Virus record (IMG/VR): IMGVR_UViG_3300044591_001813
Location: 1-24,172 of that record
DNA length: 24,172 nucleotides
Reading direction: 5' to 3' (one strand)
Source of the DNA: a virus
Shown: in pieces, positions 11,832 through 21,266 of the stretch
How positions within the stretch are numbered: position 1 is the stretch's first letter
Layout of the letters: each line of letters opens with the position of its first letter
The notes under the pieces: generated by a model
The model's input: the letters and a program-made list of their open reading frames with translations, nothing else
What the model was told of the DNA's origin: nothing
Database searches by the model: none
Program-made: the position numbers and the translations under genes

Positions 11832-12902
11832 ATGTTAACAGACGACAATAAAGCATTTATTTTAAGAAAAATTAATGAAGGTATACAAGATTATGTTGTA
11901 TTAGCTAATCTTGTTTTTAATCGTGAAGATCTGACTGGCAGAGCTAAAGAAGCTAAGGTTGTAAGAGATTTTTTAATCTCAACTGGTTTCTCTAAGAAGC
12001 AAGAAAAGCCAAAGCCAACGCAGACAGTAGAAATACTATCAAAAGAAAATTGTGAATTTATTGATCAAAATATAAAAACAGGAATCACACCAAGACAAGT
12101 TACAGAACTAATATTTCATGAAAAGTTTGTAGGCGTTGAGAATTTAAATATTTTTATTACAGCAGAATATCGCGCTGTTCAAAGATATATTAAAGAAAAA
12201 TATCCAGATCATTTAGTAGATAACGAATCTGGGGTTGGAGATAAGTATTCAGTACCCCGTTCTATCAAAACTGTAATAAATAAAGCTAATAAATGGTGCG
12301 GCCAAAATATTTCTGAAGAAAAGTTATCTCTACAGCATAGAAAATGCATGGAGAAACTATTAACTTATTTATCTAGTCCACGATTTGTTGGTAACTATGA
12401 TTCTTATAACAGTTCTACAGACAAAGAGTTATTCGAAGCGGAGTTTGTTAGATCTGTGTGGGATAAACCAGATCTCACGATTGATGAAATTAATTTATAC
12501 ATAAATGTATGCATGGATTATATTAATCTACGGCAGATCGATATAAAAAAGAATAAGATAAATGACATGTTCAATGAGACGCAAGATCAAAAAGATTTTA
12601 CCATGCGTCTAACTGAAGTTCTTAAGACTATCTCTGAAGAATATAATCAATGTGCTGGTCGTATTGATAAAAGCATTCAGAAGCTGAATGGTGAACGCTC
12701 AAAGAGAGTGGAACAAACGCATCAGAAGAACGCTTCTATCCTTAATCTTGTAGAACTGTTCCAAGATGAGCAAGAACGCAAGATGATGATACAGATTGCT
12801 GACATGCAAAAGAGAACAATTAAGGAAGAAGCTGATAGATTAGAGAGTATGTCTTCATGGAAATCTAGAATTTTAGGAATTTCTAAAGAAGATGCTATAT
12901 GA
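11832..12902 (+). CDS. Hypothetical protein in the terminase-small-subunit position
   Basis: A 356-residue protein with no recognised domain. The N-terminal part contains two similar helical units (each an FI-x-I-x2-GI pattern: ILRKINEGIQD and FIDQNIKTGITPRQV), followed by YRAVQRYIKEKYPD; these could be helix-turn-helix-like DNA-binding repeats. The C-terminal half, from about residue 240, is long, charged and probably coiled-coil (around QKLNGERSKRVEQ and DEQERKMM). DNA-binding repeats plus a helical oligomerisation region just upstream of the nuclease and TerL would fit a small terminase subunit, but no family match can be claimed. The stop overlaps the next ATG (ATGA). Confidence 0.6.
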   Translation: MLTDDNKAFILRKINEGIQDYVVLANLVFNREDLTGRAKEAKVVRDFLISTGFSKKQEKPKPTQTVEILSKENCEFIDQNIKTGITPRQVTELIFHEKFVGVENLNIFITAEYRAVQRYIKEKYPDHLVDNESGVGDKYSVPRSIKTVINKANKWCGQNISEEKLSLQHRKCMEKLLTYLSSPRFVGNYDSYNSSTDKELFEAEFVRSVWDKPDLTIDEINLYINVCMDYINLRQIDIKKNKINDMFNETQDQKDFTMRLTEVLKTISEEYNQCAGRIDKSIQKLNGERSKRVEQTHQKNASILNLVELFQDEQERKMMIQIADMQKRTIKEEADRLESMSSWKSRILGISKEDAI

Positions 12903-13858
12903 TTCAGTGTAAAGTCTGTAGCGAGTCTTATAATAATGATAAATCTTTTCATGCTCATTTAAAAAAGCATAATCTTTATCAAGCGGAGTATTATTGTAAA
13001 TATTATCCAAGATATTCTCTTTATTATCGTCAACAAATACCTTTTAAGAATAAGAAACAATATTTTGAAACAGAGTTTCTTGATTATACAGAATTTTTGA
13101 AGTGGGAGGCTGCATCTAATGAGGAAACAGTCAAAACAAAATGTATTGAATTACTAAAGAAGAGAATTGATGAAAAACAATATCATTTTGCGCCATTTCA
13201 TAACGAGTTGATTACTCTTAATCTGCCAAGTTTAAATATTTATAAGAAATATTTTAATTCATACACAGGCGCGTGTAAGCTACTAAATATTGAACCTCTA
13301 TATAATAAAAATTTGCCAGAAGCTTTTAATAAAACAAATGTATCTCATTTACCTATCTTAGTTGATACAAGAGAGCAGGATGCTTTGGAGTTTCCTAAAT
13401 CTAAAATTGAGAAAATATTCGTAGGCGATTATTTAATTGCTGATAAAAAGTATTTTACTAATACTTTCGTTGATAGAAAAAGTGAATCTGACTTTCTTGG
13501 CACGATGGCTTCTGGAATAGAAAGATTTGAAAGAGAATTAATTAAAGCCGTTGAATTAAATTGTTATTTATTTGTGGTTGTTGAGTCTAGCATAAATAAT
13601 ATTTTAATCAACCAGCGCAAGTATAATAGAAAAACAAATTTAGAATATGTTTTTCACAATATGCGTAACTTATGTCATAAATATCCTAGACATATTCAGT
13701 TTATATTTACAGGAAGCAGAAATAAATCTTTAGATATTATACCTAAATTATTGTATCATGGTAAGTCACTGTGGCAAGTAGATATTCAATATTTTTTAGA
13801 CAATGAGCTGGGAAACAGGCAATCAAGCATTAAGGAAGTCGCAGTTAATTTCCAATGA
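12899..13858 (+). CDS. C2H2 zinc finger plus ERCC4-type nuclease
   Basis: A 319-residue protein. Residues 4-24 form a classical zinc finger (C4-x2-C7-x12-H20-x3-H24). The middle region is uncharacterised. From about residue 150 an ERCC4/XPF-type nuclease domain is clear: LVDTREQD (about 153-160), VGDYLIADK (about 174) and FVDRKSESDF (about 189-198), giving the D-x-R-E, GD and (E/D)RK-x3-D metal-binding residues of structure-specific endonucleases that cut branched DNA. The gene overlaps TerL by 56 bases and the upstream gene by 4. A role in trimming branches or the packaging end of concatemers is suggested by its place. Confidence 0.78.
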   Translation: MIQCKVCSESYNNDKSFHAHLKKHNLYQAEYYCKYYPRYSLYYRQQIPFKNKKQYFETEFLDYTEFLKWEAASNEETVKTKCIELLKKRIDEKQYHFAPFHNELITLNLPSLNIYKKYFNSYTGACKLLNIEPLYNKNLPEAFNKTNVSHLPILVDTREQDALEFPKSKIEKIFVGDYLIADKKYFTNTFVDRKSESDFLGTMASGIERFERELIKAVELNCYLFVVVESSINNILINQRKYNRKTNLEYVFHNMRNLCHKYPRHIQFIFTGSRNKSLDIIPKLLYHGKSLWQVDIQYFLDNELGNRQSSIKEVAVNFQ

Positions 13859-15668
13859 GGAATTAGCTAAGATTCCTGGTTATATAGAAGAGCGTGAAGC
13901 GAAGTTGTTGTTTTATCAATTTCTTCGCAACAACACAACTTTCGCTACTGATCTAATAACTGGAGTGAAATTATTTCCTTTTCAACATATGGCTATTAAA
14001 GCGATGTTGGAAAGTGATTATTTTTTAGGAGTATGGTCGCGTGGTATGAGTAAATCTTATACGACTGGTATTTATGCTGTGCTTGATGCTATATTAAATC
14101 AAGGAATTGAAACTGGTATTTTGTCTCGTTCATTTCGTCAGTCAAAAATGATATTTAAAAAGATAGAAGATATTGCTGCCAAGCCAGATGCTTATCTTTT
14201 AAAACAATGTATTACAAAAGTATCAAAGTCTAATGATGAATGGGTAATGGAAATTGGCAAAAGCCGAATTCGCGCATTACCTTTGGGTGATGGTGAAAAG
14301 CTTCGTGGTTTTCGCTTTCATAGAATCATTATTGATGAATTTTTATTGATGCCAGAGCGTATTTATAACGAAGTAATAGTACCGTTCTTATCTGTAGTTC
14401 AGAATCCCACACAAAGAGAAGAACTATATAATCTTGAAACTCAATTGATTGCTAAAGGCGAAATGACTGAAGAAGAAAGATACATTTGGCCTAATAATAA
14501 ATTGATTGCATTGTCTTCAGCGTCGTTTAAATTTGAATATTTATATAAGCTTTATGAGCAGTATGAGAATTTAATATTTAATCCTAAAAATAAAGAAAAG
14601 ACAAAGCGTTGTATTATGCAGTTTTCTTATGATTGCGCTCCAGTGCAGTTATACGATCAGAATTTGATCAATCAAGCGAAAGCTACAATGAGTGAATCAC
14701 AATTCTTGCGAGAGTTTGGCGCACAATTTAGTGATGATAGTTCTGGATATTTTAAAATATCTAAAATGGCCTTATGCACAGTGCCTGATGGTGAGCTTCC
14801 TGCTGTTGAAGTAGTAGGAAATTCTGAAGATGAATATATATTAGCAGTTGACCCTTCTTGGTCAGAAACAGAATCATCTGACGATTTCGCTATTCAAGTT
14901 TTAAAAATTAATGCAGAAAAACAAATAAATACACTAGTACATTCTTATGCTCTTTCTGGATCTTCATTGAAAGATCATATTAAATATTTCTTATATCTAC
15001 TACAGAACTTTAATATTGTGGCAATTTGTATGGACTATAACGGTGGTGTTCAGTTCATGAATTCTTGTAATGAAAGTGAGTTATTTAAAGATGCTAAAAT
15101 TAATTTGAAATCAATGGTGACTGAATTTGAGAGGCCAGAAGATTATGCTCAGAATTTATACGCTGCAAAAAGCGAATATAATAAATCAGATTACAAATAT
15201 GTTTTTTTAAGAAAGCCTACTTCTGGTTGGATACGATTAGCGAATGAAATGTTGCAAGCTAATTTTGATCATCGCCGTACATACTTTGCTAGTCGCGCTA
15301 TTGATGATAACTTCAGAAGTCAGACTAAAAAGCATATTGGTATAACAGATCTAAAATTCTCAAACGCTTTAGATACTGAGAAAGAAAACGAAGAAGCTAA
15401 GATGATTGACTTTGTAGAGCATTTATCAGACATGATTTTGTTAACAAAAACTGAATGCGCTCTTATACAAATAACAACATCTGCTCAAGGTATGCAAAAT
15501 TTTGATCTTCCTGCGAATCTTAAACGCAAATCTGGACCAGATAAACCTAGAAAAGATAGTTACTCAGCATTAGTATTAGGTAATTGGTTATCTAAGGTAT
15601 ATTTCGATATGAATAATACTCATGTTGAAGATATGACAGAAACTTTTGAACCAATGTTTATTGCTTAA
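13803..15668 (+). CDS. terL: Terminase large subunit
   Basis: A 621-residue packaging motor and nuclease. The ATPase half has the deviant Walker A GVWSRGMSKS (about 75-84) and Walker B HRIIIDEF (about 172-179), with the preceding GEKLRGFRFH loop. The C-terminal RNase H-like nuclease half shows AVDPSWSETESSDDF near 347 (first metal-binding Asp), ICMDYNG near 408 and a late acidic helix DFVEHLSDMIL near 537, the standard three acidic positions. The ATG at 13803 lies inside the end of the nuclease gene; the start is kept because residues 1-50 (including PGYIEEREAKLL) read as normal TerL N-terminus. Confidence 0.9.
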   Translation: MSWETGNQALRKSQLISNEELAKIPGYIEEREAKLLFYQFLRNNTTFATDLITGVKLFPFQHMAIKAMLESDYFLGVWSRGMSKSYTTGIYAVLDAILNQGIETGILSRSFRQSKMIFKKIEDIAAKPDAYLLKQCITKVSKSNDEWVMEIGKSRIRALPLGDGEKLRGFRFHRIIIDEFLLMPERIYNEVIVPFLSVVQNPTQREELYNLETQLIAKGEMTEEERYIWPNNKLIALSSASFKFEYLYKLYEQYENLIFNPKNKEKTKRCIMQFSYDCAPVQLYDQNLINQAKATMSESQFLREFGAQFSDDSSGYFKISKMALCTVPDGELPAVEVVGNSEDEYILAVDPSWSETESSDDFAIQVLKINAEKQINTLVHSYALSGSSLKDHIKYFLYLLQNFNIVAICMDYNGGVQFMNSCNESELFKDAKINLKSMVTEFERPEDYAQNLYAAKSEYNKSDYKYVFLRKPTSGWIRLANEMLQANFDHRRTYFASRAIDDNFRSQTKKHIGITDLKFSNALDTEKENEEAKMIDFVEHLSDMILLTKTECALIQITTSAQGMQNFDLPANLKRKSGPDKPRKDSYSALVLGNWLSKVYFDMNNTHVEDMTETFEPMFIA

Positions 15669-15678
15669 AAGTTAAAAA

Positions 15679-15695
15679 GTCACTTTTAAAGTGAC
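15679..15695. repeat. Hairpin GTCACTTT-T-AAAGTGAC
   Basis: A perfect inverted repeat in the 47-base gap between TerL and portal, followed by AATGTGTAACT and then the portal ATG. It has no U run after it, so a regulatory site or mRNA processing hairpin is more likely than a terminator. Confidence 0.45.
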
Positions 15696-15715
15696 AATGT
15701 GTAACTATTATTAAC

Positions 15716-17752
15716 ATGAGTCGCAAATATAATAAAAGATCAGATTATTGGGATAAATTTTCTAAAGCTCAAGAAGGTCAAAATGCACCTCTTGAAGATA
15801 TGTTGAAAGAAGCGGCATCTGAACCTTCTTTAGTTGGTGATCCATTTTATCAACAAGAATCGAAAGCTTCAGCTTATGAAAGGGCTGGATCAGGAGAGTC
15901 TACTAATTTGCGAAGAAATTTGGCTTATATAGGGCCAAAAATTTATAAATATGGCAACATCAGAGAAGGTTTGTTGCCTTTCGAATTTTCGATAAATGGA
16001 TACAATATTCGCGATGCAATTGAGCTTTGCCAAAAAGCTTATGCTAATGTAGCTATTTTTAGAAATGCTGTTGATATAATGTCTGAATTTGCCAACGCAG
16101 AAATATACCTTGAAGGCGGAAGTCAGAAAGCTAAAGATTTTTTTGCAAAGTGGATGAAGTACACAAGAATGTGGAACGTAAAAGATCAGTATTTTCGTGA
16201 ATACTATCGTAGTGGTAACGTTTTCTTTTATAAAATAAACGCTAAATTTGAAATTGATGACTTTCAAAAGATTTTAGAAACATATGCATCATACGATGGA
16301 GCATCATATAATACAGATGTTAAATTATATAATTATCCAACTCCATATGATGTAAAGAATTTAATTCCTGTTCAATATATTCTTCTTAATCCATTTTATT
16401 TAACAACTAATCACACAAGTTCTTGGAATCAAGTTGTTTATCAAAAAATTCTTTCTGAATATGAATTAGAAAGACTTCGCTCACCAAAAAACGAACATGA
16501 TAAAATGGTTTTTGACAATTTGGATAATGAGACCAAAGATAAAATTACTAATGGGCAATGGGCAAGAGATGGTCTAAAGATACAAATAAATCCTACAAAT
16601 ATTATATATTCTTTTTATAAGAAGCAGGATTACGAACCTTTTGCTGTACCTTTTGGATTTGCAGTTCTTGATGATATCAATTTCAAAATGGAAATGAAAA
16701 AGATTGATCAAGCTATTTGCCGCACAATTGAGAATGTAATTCTATTGATTACTATGGGTACTGAGCCAACGAAGGGCGGTATCAATCATAAAAACATTAA
16801 AGCGATGCAAAGTCTTCTCACCAATCAGTCAGTTGGTCGCGTTCTTGTTGCAGACTATACTACTAAGGCTGAATTTGTAATCCCAGACATGAATAAAGTA
16901 TTGGGATATGAAAAGTATAAAGTAGTAAATGAAGATATTAAAGAAGGATTGCAAAATATATTAATTGGATCTGAAAAGTTTGCAAATACAACAGTAAAAG
17001 CTCAGGTATTTTTTGAAAGATTAAAAGAAGCTAGAAAAGCTTTCTTGAATGATTTCTTGCAACCAGAAATGGAATTGATATTCCGTAATTTAGGATTTAA
17101 AGGTAAATGTCCTATAGCTAAATTTGAAGAAGTATCTATTAAAGACGAAACTCAATTCAATCGCGTAGTCACGCGCATGATGGAGCTTGGTATATTGCCA
17201 CCTGAAGAAGGTCTACGAGTTATTGAAACAGGTATTTATCCAACTCAAGAAGAATTGGGCGCTGCTCAAGCTAAATTCGTAGAAGAAAGAAAGAAAGGAT
17301 TTTATAATCCAATCGTTGGTGGTGTTCCTGTTATTCCTCCAGCTATGCCAGAAGTCCCAGGAGCTAAACCACCAATGAAAAAGACCACAACTCCAACTGA
17401 AAGAGGTCGCCCAATGGGATCAAAAGCGACTGTTTATGCCAAAGATGCGATTGCTAAAGTAATGGATAAAACAAAAGATTTATATTCTGTAGTTGAAGCA
17501 GGTTTGAAAAAGAAATATTCTAAAAAATCTTTAAATGCTGAACAAAAGAAACTAGCACAAGGAATTTCTGAAGCAATTATAATTGGATCTGAATCAGAAA
17601 ATTGGATCTCTACCGCTACAGATGTTTTAAATAACACTGATAAATTAGATAAACTAAGTATACTTAATGAAGTGCAAACAACTGCAAGCGATCATGATTT
17701 AGACACATATGCAGCAGCACTTTTATATCACAGTACTAAATATTGTGTGTAA
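15716..17752 (+). CDS. Portal protein
   Basis: A 678-residue protein matching T4 gp20-type portals in layout: after an acidic N-terminus, the ELCQKAYANVAIFRNAVDI helix region (about 105-125), a beta-rich wing with VKNLIPVQYILLNPFYL, a central MKKIDQAICRTIENVILLI stem segment, and a long helical crown. The dodecamer forms the head vertex through which TerL drives DNA. The last about 120 residues, after a Pro-rich linker near 540, are a Lys/Ala-rich helical extension not typical of short portals. Placement between TerL and the protease fits. The start at 15716 follows GTGTAACTATTATTAAC, similar to the PhoH upstream region. Confidence 0.85.
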   Translation: MSRKYNKRSDYWDKFSKAQEGQNAPLEDMLKEAASEPSLVGDPFYQQESKASAYERAGSGESTNLRRNLAYIGPKIYKYGNIREGLLPFEFSINGYNIRDAIELCQKAYANVAIFRNAVDIMSEFANAEIYLEGGSQKAKDFFAKWMKYTRMWNVKDQYFREYYRSGNVFFYKINAKFEIDDFQKILETYASYDGASYNTDVKLYNYPTPYDVKNLIPVQYILLNPFYLTTNHTSSWNQVVYQKILSEYELERLRSPKNEHDKMVFDNLDNETKDKITNGQWARDGLKIQINPTNIIYSFYKKQDYEPFAVPFGFAVLDDINFKMEMKKIDQAICRTIENVILLITMGTEPTKGGINHKNIKAMQSLLTNQSVGRVLVADYTTKAEFVIPDMNKVLGYEKYKVVNEDIKEGLQNILIGSEKFANTTVKAQVFFERLKEARKAFLNDFLQPEMELIFRNLGFKGKCPIAKFEEVSIKDETQFNRVVTRMMELGILPPEEGLRVIETGIYPTQEELGAAQAKFVEERKKGFYNPIVGGVPVIPPAMPEVPGAKPPMKKTTTPTERGRPMGSKATVYAKDAIAKVMDKTKDLYSVVEAGLKKKYSKKSLNAEQKKLAQGISEAIIIGSESENWISTATDVLNNTDKLDKLSILNEVQTTASDHDLDTYAAALLYHSTKYCV

Positions 17753-17763
17753 AATTTAATATT

Positions 17764-19362
17764 ATGTTTCTTTATAGAACTAAATTTGATAATATAGTTA
17801 CAGCTTCATTGAATTTTGATAATAACGTTTTATTGTCTCAAGCTTCATTGGAACCTCTAAGATCAATTATACCTTCTTCAGTTAATTTAGAAAAGAATGT
17901 CGATTTAGTCGGCGCTGCATTTAATGCTGCTGTTGTTAATCGTTTTAATAAGAATGGTGATGGTATCGATACAAATACAGCTATTGCATTTAAAAAATAT
18001 TTTATACATAAGCCAACAAATATTGAACATAAAAAGCAAAGAGTAGTTGGTCACATTGTTAATTCAGCGTTTTCTTCTCATGGGGAAAATAAAATATTAT
18101 CTGATGACGATGTAAGAGGAACTCTTAGTCCATTTAATATTGCTTTGGCGGCTGTTGTATATAAAACAGTTGATCGCCAATTTGCTGATGCACTTATGGA
18201 TTCAAATGATCCACAATCAGCATTGTTCGAAAAAATTAGTGCTAGTTGGGAAATTGGATTTAACGAATATTATGTTGCAGTTGGAAGTTTAGATTTGAAA
18301 CAAGCTGAAATCATTACAAAAAAAGAACAAATAGAAGAGTTTAAGAAATATTTAAAAGGCTTTGATGGTCCTGGTTTTATGAATGATGGTACTCCAGTAT
18401 ATCGTTTGGTTACTGGTCGTATTTATCCTTTGGGTATTGGTTTTACTACTAATCCTGCCGCTGATGTACAAGGAGTTGTAATTGATGATGGCACATCTGA
18501 TGTAGAAACAGAAGATGAAGATGAAAAAGAAGAAATGGAAACAGAAGAAGCTGAGTCTTACGAAGTAAATTCAATAGAATTACTTAACTTTAATAATAAA
18601 ATATTTTCACAAAAAGAAAAACAACCTGTAAATATTACCAAAACAAAAATTATGGATTTAGAACAAATACTATCTGCGCTAAAGACGGTTCTTGCTGAAA
18701 AGCAAGACACTGCGAAGTTTAGTGATGAAGCCGTAGCTTCTATTTCAGCAAAGATCGCTGAAAGCATTAAACTTAAGAATGAAGAAATCAAGCAAGAGAT
18801 CGAAAAAGCTGAAGTCGCCAAGGCTGAAGCTGTCGCTCAAGCTGAACAATTCAAGAAAGATCTTGAAGAAAACAACAAGAAGCTTTCCGAGACCGCTGCT
18901 AAACTCGCAGAACTCGAAAATACAATTTCCGCTCAAGCTGCTCAAGAACTTTATAGTTCAAGAATGAGCTTGCTAGATAATGAATACGATCTTGATGAAG
19001 TTGATCGTCAATTTCTAGCTAAAGAAGTATCTGCTTTGGCCAATACAGAAGAAGCTTTTGCTTCTTATAAAGAAAAGCTCGCTGTTCTTTTTAGACACAA
19101 GAGCAAAGCTTCAAAGCAAGATCAAGACAAGATTTTTCAAGAACGTCTAGAAGCCGAATTGGCTAAGAGAATGGGACAAGCGAAGACTCAACAAACTGAA
19201 GTTGTCGAAAAGACAGTTGAAGTTGAAACAGCTTTGGCTAATGCCAAACGCGAAGAGCCAGCTATACCCACTCAGTCAATTACTCCTTCTGAGACAAAGA
19301 CTTCTTGGAAAGAAAGACTAGGTAAGGCTTTCAGCAAGGAAAACATAACAGTTAAATTTTAA
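17764..19362 (+). CDS. Prohead protease fused to scaffold region
   Basis: A 532-residue product using the ATG at 17764, preferred to the ATG at 17743 which lies inside the portal stop region. Residues about 20-250 read as a prohead maturation protease: NIEHKKQRVVGHIV near 87-100 supplies the catalytic His, and ISASWEIGF near 157 supplies the catalytic Ser, as in the gp21/HK97-type serine protease families. An acidic Glu/Asp-rich linker (about 240-265) follows. From about 297 to the end the protein is a Lys/Glu/Ala coiled-coil typical of internal scaffolding cores. Codon use changes at the join, with more C-ending and preferred codons. An internal ATG at 18652 may start a separate scaffold protein. 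Confidence 0.82.
   Translation: MFLYRTKFDNIVTASLNFDNNVLLSQASLEPLRSIIPSSVNLEKNVDLVGAAFNAAVVNRFNKNGDGIDTNTAIAFKKYFIHKPTNIEHKKQRVVGHIVNSAFSSHGENKILSDDDVRGTLSPFNIALAAVVYKTVDRQFADALMDSNDPQSALFEKISASWEIGFNEYYVAVGSLDLKQAEIITKKEQIEEFKKYLKGFDGPGFMNDGTPVYRLVTGRIYPLGIGFTTNPAADVQGVVIDDGTSDVETEDEDEKEEMETEEAESYEVNSIELLNFNNKIFSQKEKQPVNITKTKIMDLEQILSALKTVLAEKQDTAKFSDEAVASISAKIAESIKLKNEEIKQEIEKAEVAKAEAVAQAEQFKKDLEENNKKLSETAAKLAELENTISAQAAQELYSSRMSLLDNEYDLDEVDRQFLAKEVSALANTEEAFASYKEKLAVLFRHKSKASKQDQDKIFQERLEAELAKRMGQAKTQQTEVVEKTVEVETALANAKREEPAIPTQSITPSETKTSWKERLGKAFSKENITVKF
18652..19362 (+). CDS. Probable nested scaffold protein (internal start)
   Basis: An in-frame ATG at 18652 follows an A-rich, structure-free stretch, like other starts in this window. 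It would give 236 residues of almost pure coiled-coil (starting MDLEQILSAL) without the protease. The reading frame becomes richer in preferred C-ending codons from this point, approaching the usage of the decoration and major capsid genes, which suggests the scaffold part is made in larger amount than the protease. The lambda C/Nu3 pair is the known precedent for such nesting. No internal promoter is clear. Confidence 0.5.
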   Translation: MDLEQILSALKTVLAEKQDTAKFSDEAVASISAKIAESIKLKNEEIKQEIEKAEVAKAEAVAQAEQFKKDLEENNKKLSETAAKLAELENTISAQAAQELYSSRMSLLDNEYDLDEVDRQFLAKEVSALANTEEAFASYKEKLAVLFRHKSKASKQDQDKIFQERLEAELAKRMGQAKTQQTEVVEKTVEVETALANAKREEPAIPTQSITPSETKTSWKERLGKAFSKENITVKF

Positions 19363-19368
19363 AAATAT

Positions 19369-20046
19369 ATGTCACTAAGATTATATCCATTCAGACAGTA
19401 TAGCGACGTTGATGTTGTCAACATGTTCGCGAGCGACACTGTTGATGCCACCCCATCTACAAATGGTAATGGTTCAGCAGGTGTTTTCGTCAAGGTATCT
19501 GCTGGTAACTTGGATCTCGATCCAATTCAGTACACAGCTACCGATATTACAAATACACTTGGTAAGGCAGATTATCCTTTCTTGGGTGCTGCTCAATACC
19601 CCGCTGTACCTTTGAAGTTTACAGCCGCTACTGCTGGTGAGCCAGTTCTAGGCATGACTCTCAATCAGACTCTAGCCACCGATGAAAATGGCGAAAGACT
19701 TCTTTATAATCCTGTAAAGAGAGCTGAACTACAAGCTGTTCTTACTGGACAAGCTGTTCCTGTAGCTACTCGCGGTGTCTTTACATTGGCCGACACAGCT
19801 ATTGACTGGGTTGACGCTAACATGGTTGTTAATAGCCATCTTGTTATCTCAGCTAATGCTGGTAAAGTTTCTGGCCTATTGGCGAGCGCTGTATCCCCAA
19901 TCACTGGAACCACAAGTATCATTGGCCGTATTCTCGGCACTGGTCAACGTGTTTCTCAGAATGGTAAGAGTGATTATTTCGCCGGTACTACTACTGGTAA
20001 ATACGCTCTTGTTCAATTCGATTGTAATTCCTCTTACGTTGTCTAA
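19369..20046 (+). CDS. Probable capsid decoration or head protein
   Basis: A 225-residue protein with no firm family match, Gly/Ala/Thr/Val-rich and mostly beta, with a Gly-rich VFVKVSAGNLDLD segment near 40-52 and GVFTLADTAIDWVD near 135-148. Position between the scaffold and the major capsid gene, and strong codon bias like the capsid gene, indicate an abundant virion component. Phage decoration proteins (lambda gpD type) often occupy this slot and have a similar beta-rich, Ala/Gly-rich make-up. It starts 7 bases after the previous stop with no ribosome-binding site. Confidence 0.6.
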   Translation: MSLRLYPFRQYSDVDVVNMFASDTVDATPSTNGNGSAGVFVKVSAGNLDLDPIQYTATDITNTLGKADYPFLGAAQYPAVPLKFTAATAGEPVLGMTLNQTLATDENGERLLYNPVKRAELQAVLTGQAVPVATRGVFTLADTAIDWVDANMVVNSHLVISANAGKVSGLLASAVSPITGTTSIIGRILGTGQRVSQNGKSDYFAGTTTGKYALVQFDCNSSYVV

Positions 20047-20056
20047 TCCATTTAAC

Positions 20057-20062
20057 TATAAA
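20057..20062 (+). promoter_or_regulatory. TATAAA box before the capsid gene
   Basis: TATAAA ending 5 bases before the ATG of the major capsid gene. This fits a separate strong late promoter giving a leaderless or near-leaderless capsid message. Confidence 0.35.
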
Positions 20063-20067
20063 ATAAT

Positions 20068-21240
20068 ATGAAAATCGTTTTAAAGAGAACAGATGAACAA
20101 GTTGAGCTAATTAAAGCTCTAGCCTCAAAGAACCGTGAAGTAGCCTTCGATGCTCAAGTAGCTTTGGCTGAATTCATTGGACCAGTTTTGGCTGAAGTTA
20201 TTAATAACGCCCCAACTATTTCAAATTTGTTCACAAGTCTTCAATTCAATGCTGAAGATAATCCCTCAATTCCTCTAGATCTCTATTATGATATCTTCGA
20301 TGAGGACTATATCAAGGTTTATAGCCAAAGTGTAGCTGGTGGTCTTCCTCAGAACGTAGTTCAGCCTTTGGCTTCTGAGCTAAAGATCGCTACTTATCGT
20401 CTTGATAGCGCTATCGCTTTCGATAAGAAGTACGCTGCTAAGAGCCGCTTGGACGTAGTTAGCAAGTCTTTCACTCGCATCGCTCAAGAAGTCATGCTCA
20501 AGCAAGAAAGAACTTCTGCTAACCTCGTAATGACTGCTCTAGCTCAAGCTTCCACTGGTAATGATAGTGTTGCTGCCAATAACTTTCATACTTTCCGTTC
20601 TGCTGCTGCTGGACGTTTCGTTCTTAACGACTTGAACAAGTTGTTCACTAAGATCAAGCGTATTAACGCTTCATTCGTTGGTGGCACTCCTTCTGGCGCT
20701 CGTAGAGGTCTAACTGATCTTATCGTTTCTCCAGAAATCGTCGAAGAAATTCGCGGCATGGCATATAATCCAATTAACACTCAAGCTGCTCCTGTAACAG
20801 TTGGTTCAAACACCGCTGGTAATGCTCCTGTGGTAGCTACAGACGCAATTCGTGATCAAATCTTCAACCAAGCCGGTCTACCTGAATTCTATGGTGTTAG
20901 CATTATGGAAATTCTAGAGTTCGGAATTGGCAAGAAGTTCAACACCATCTTCGATACCGTCGCTGGTGCAACAGCTTACGCTGATCACTATAGCATCAAT
21001 TCTTACGGTGGTACTGCTACAGCTTTTAACGGTGCTACTGAAGAAATTATCGTTGGTCTCGACAGAAGTCGCGATTCTCTAGTTCGCGCCGTTGCTGTTG
21101 ATGCTGACAGTGGTTCTGAATTCAACCTCGTCGCTGATGATCAATATACACTTCGTCAGGGTAAGATCGGTTACTATGGTGCTTTGGAAGAGGGTCGTAT
21201 GGTTCTCGACAATCGCGCTCTAGTTGGATTGATTGTCTAA
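20068..21240 (+). CDS. Major capsid protein
   Basis: A 390-residue protein, recognised by its T4 gp23/HK97-like make-up and its place after scaffold and before a terminator. Visible features are a helical N-terminus (possible scaffold contact), RIAQEVMLKQERTSANLVM (about 139-157) as the long spine-type helix, a GARRGLTDLIVSPEIVEEI segment (about 212-230) common in gp23-like proteins, and a C-terminal beta tongue ending NRALVGLIV. Codon use is the most biased of the window, as for the most abundant protein. It is shorter than T4 gp23 (521). An intrinsic terminator follows directly. Confidence 0.85.
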   Translation: MKIVLKRTDEQVELIKALASKNREVAFDAQVALAEFIGPVLAEVINNAPTISNLFTSLQFNAEDNPSIPLDLYYDIFDEDYIKVYSQSVAGGLPQNVVQPLASELKIATYRLDSAIAFDKKYAAKSRLDVVSKSFTRIAQEVMLKQERTSANLVMTALAQASTGNDSVAANNFHTFRSAAAGRFVLNDLNKLFTKIKRINASFVGGTPSGARRGLTDLIVSPEIVEEIRGMAYNPINTQAAPVTVGSNTAGNAPVVATDAIRDQIFNQAGLPEFYGVSIMEILEFGIGKKFNTIFDTVAGATAYADHYSINSYGGTATAFNGATEEIIVGLDRSRDSLVRAVAVDADSGSEFNLVADDQYTLRQGKIGYYGALEEGRMVLDNRALVGLIV

Positions 21241-21266
21241 TATAATAGTCGGTTCGTCATAAATTG

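Noticed and set aside
15890-16267. A 125-codon - strand frame inside the portal gene
   Set aside because: Phe/Ile/Ser-rich shadow typical of A/T-rich coding sequence on the other strand; the portal frame is clear throughout.
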